From the NCBI GenBank assembly GCA_002293965.1, contig DBEG01000157.1, forward strand, positions 1-5,522: a stretch of DNA of 5,522 nt, in the 5' to 3' direction. Each line of letters opens with the position of its first letter. Within the stretch, counting starts at the first letter, position 1. The notes beneath the pieces are model-generated. The model did no database searches. It was not told the DNA's origin and saw only the letters and a list, made by a program, of their open reading frames with translations. The position numbers were made by a program, and so were the translations under genes. Source of the stretch: Actinobacteria bacterium UBA912. Lineage in GTDB: Bacteria; Actinomycetota; Coriobacteriia; Anaerosomatales; UBA912. Positions 5,063 to 5,522 of this stretch are shown here, piece after piece.

Positions 5063-5522
5063 CTATCCCGAAGCCCCGGCCGCTCCCAGCATATCCCGCA
5101 TGCGTTTGATGCGGATGAGCTCGGGGTCCTTGGAGTGACTCACGGTCGGCCAAGCGAAGAAGAGCGCCCCGAACACGTCTTCACGCAGGCGCGGATCCCA
5201 GACGCTTCCCGGCCGATTGTCCGCCGGGAGCACCTTCTCGAGCGCGGCAAGCATGCCACGCGGGTCCCGCGTAATCATCATAGCATCGGCATCTGCAGTT
5301 GCGGCCGTCAGCGATGCGGCCCGCTGGTAGCCCGCCAGTATGAACGCCGACGAGATCCCCAGGAACAACGTGATGACATCGTACATGAACACCAGCGGTC
5401 CGAGGAGCGACTTGAACACTCCTGCGCCGAACCGATCGTCCACATCGGGCTCCATCCCTTCCGCGAACGCATCGCCCGCCTTGCCCGCCCGCGCGGTCGC
5501 CGCGAACAACATCGCGATGAGG
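5063..5522 (-). CDS. M48 (HtpX-like) membrane peptidase homologue, C-terminal part
   Basis: The frame is open from the right edge to the TAG at 5063, giving about 152 residues; the N-terminal part with the HEXXH zinc motif lies outside. A hydrophobic start (LIAMLFAATAR) and a second membrane segment (about VFMYDVITLFLGISSAFILAGY) are followed by ADADAMMITRDPRGMLAALEKV. This matches the conserved (R-E-Y-x-)A-D-A-x-A-x-x-L-T-R-x-P-x-G-L-x-x-A-L-E-K-I block of HtpX-like M48 metalloproteases. These cleave misfolded membrane proteins at the cytoplasmic membrane. The tail with WPTVSHSKDPELIRIKRMRDML corresponds to the family's final T-HP-(x)-RI-RL segment, with SHSKD in place of the usual THP. The glutamate expected four residues before the conserved aspartate, normally the third zinc ligand, appears to be alanine. 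It may be a divergent or inactive member. G/C-rich third positions mark it as host-like. The ATG at 5512 is internal, not a start. Confidence 0.7.
   Translation of the reverse strand, partial: LIAMLFAATARAGKAGDAFAEGMEPDVDDRFGAGVFKSLLGPLVFMYDVITLFLGISSAFILAGYQRAASLTAATADADAMMITRDPRGMLAALEKVLPADNRPGSVWDPRLREDVFGALFFAWPTVSHSKDPELIRIKRMRDMLGAAGASG

Overview
The window is bacterial, gene-dense and fairly GC-rich. Good Shine-Dalgarno sites, one GTG start, an actinobacterial-looking -10 (TAGACT) and GC-rich third codon positions in the housekeeping genes suggest a high-GC Gram-positive, possibly an actinobacterium. The sequence does not prove this. No RNA gene, insertion sequence or CRISPR array was seen.

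Layout. The left edge (1-620, minus) is a class I SAM-dependent methyltransferase whose C-terminus lies outside the window. A 196-base divergent intergenic region (621-816) separates it from a plus-strand Fic-family protein (817-1986) with a complete HPFGDGNGRTGR catalytic loop, its own N-terminal inhibitory motif and a probable C-terminal winged helix. This gene converges, 8 bases apart, on a minus-strand YqeY/GatB-like protein (1995-2438). Upstream of yqeY lies a minus-strand cassette of three genes: a small secreted Arg/Trp-rich protein with no lysine in its mature part (4379-4912), an ABC ATPase (3424-4314) and a six-TM ABC-2-type permease (2504-3427). ATPase and permease overlap by ATGA. 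The right edge (5063-5522, minus) is the C-terminal part of an M48/HtpX-like membrane protease homologue.

How the genes may work together. The cassette has a good sigma-70-type promoter (TGGACA-N17-TATTAT) between the M48 gene and the secreted protein, and reads in the order secreted product, ATPase, permease. This resembles secreted-peptide plus ABC export or self-protection modules, but the secreted protein belongs to no family I recognise, so the function is open. The ATPase carries a glutamine where the H-loop histidine is expected. The M48 homologue seems to lack the third zinc ligand. The Fic gene is stand-alone and probably self-inhibited, with a palindrome inside its candidate promoter. 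By eye, the fic gene and the cassette use more A/T-ending and rare codons than the methyltransferase, yqeY and M48 genes, which suggests two accessory insertions around a core gene.
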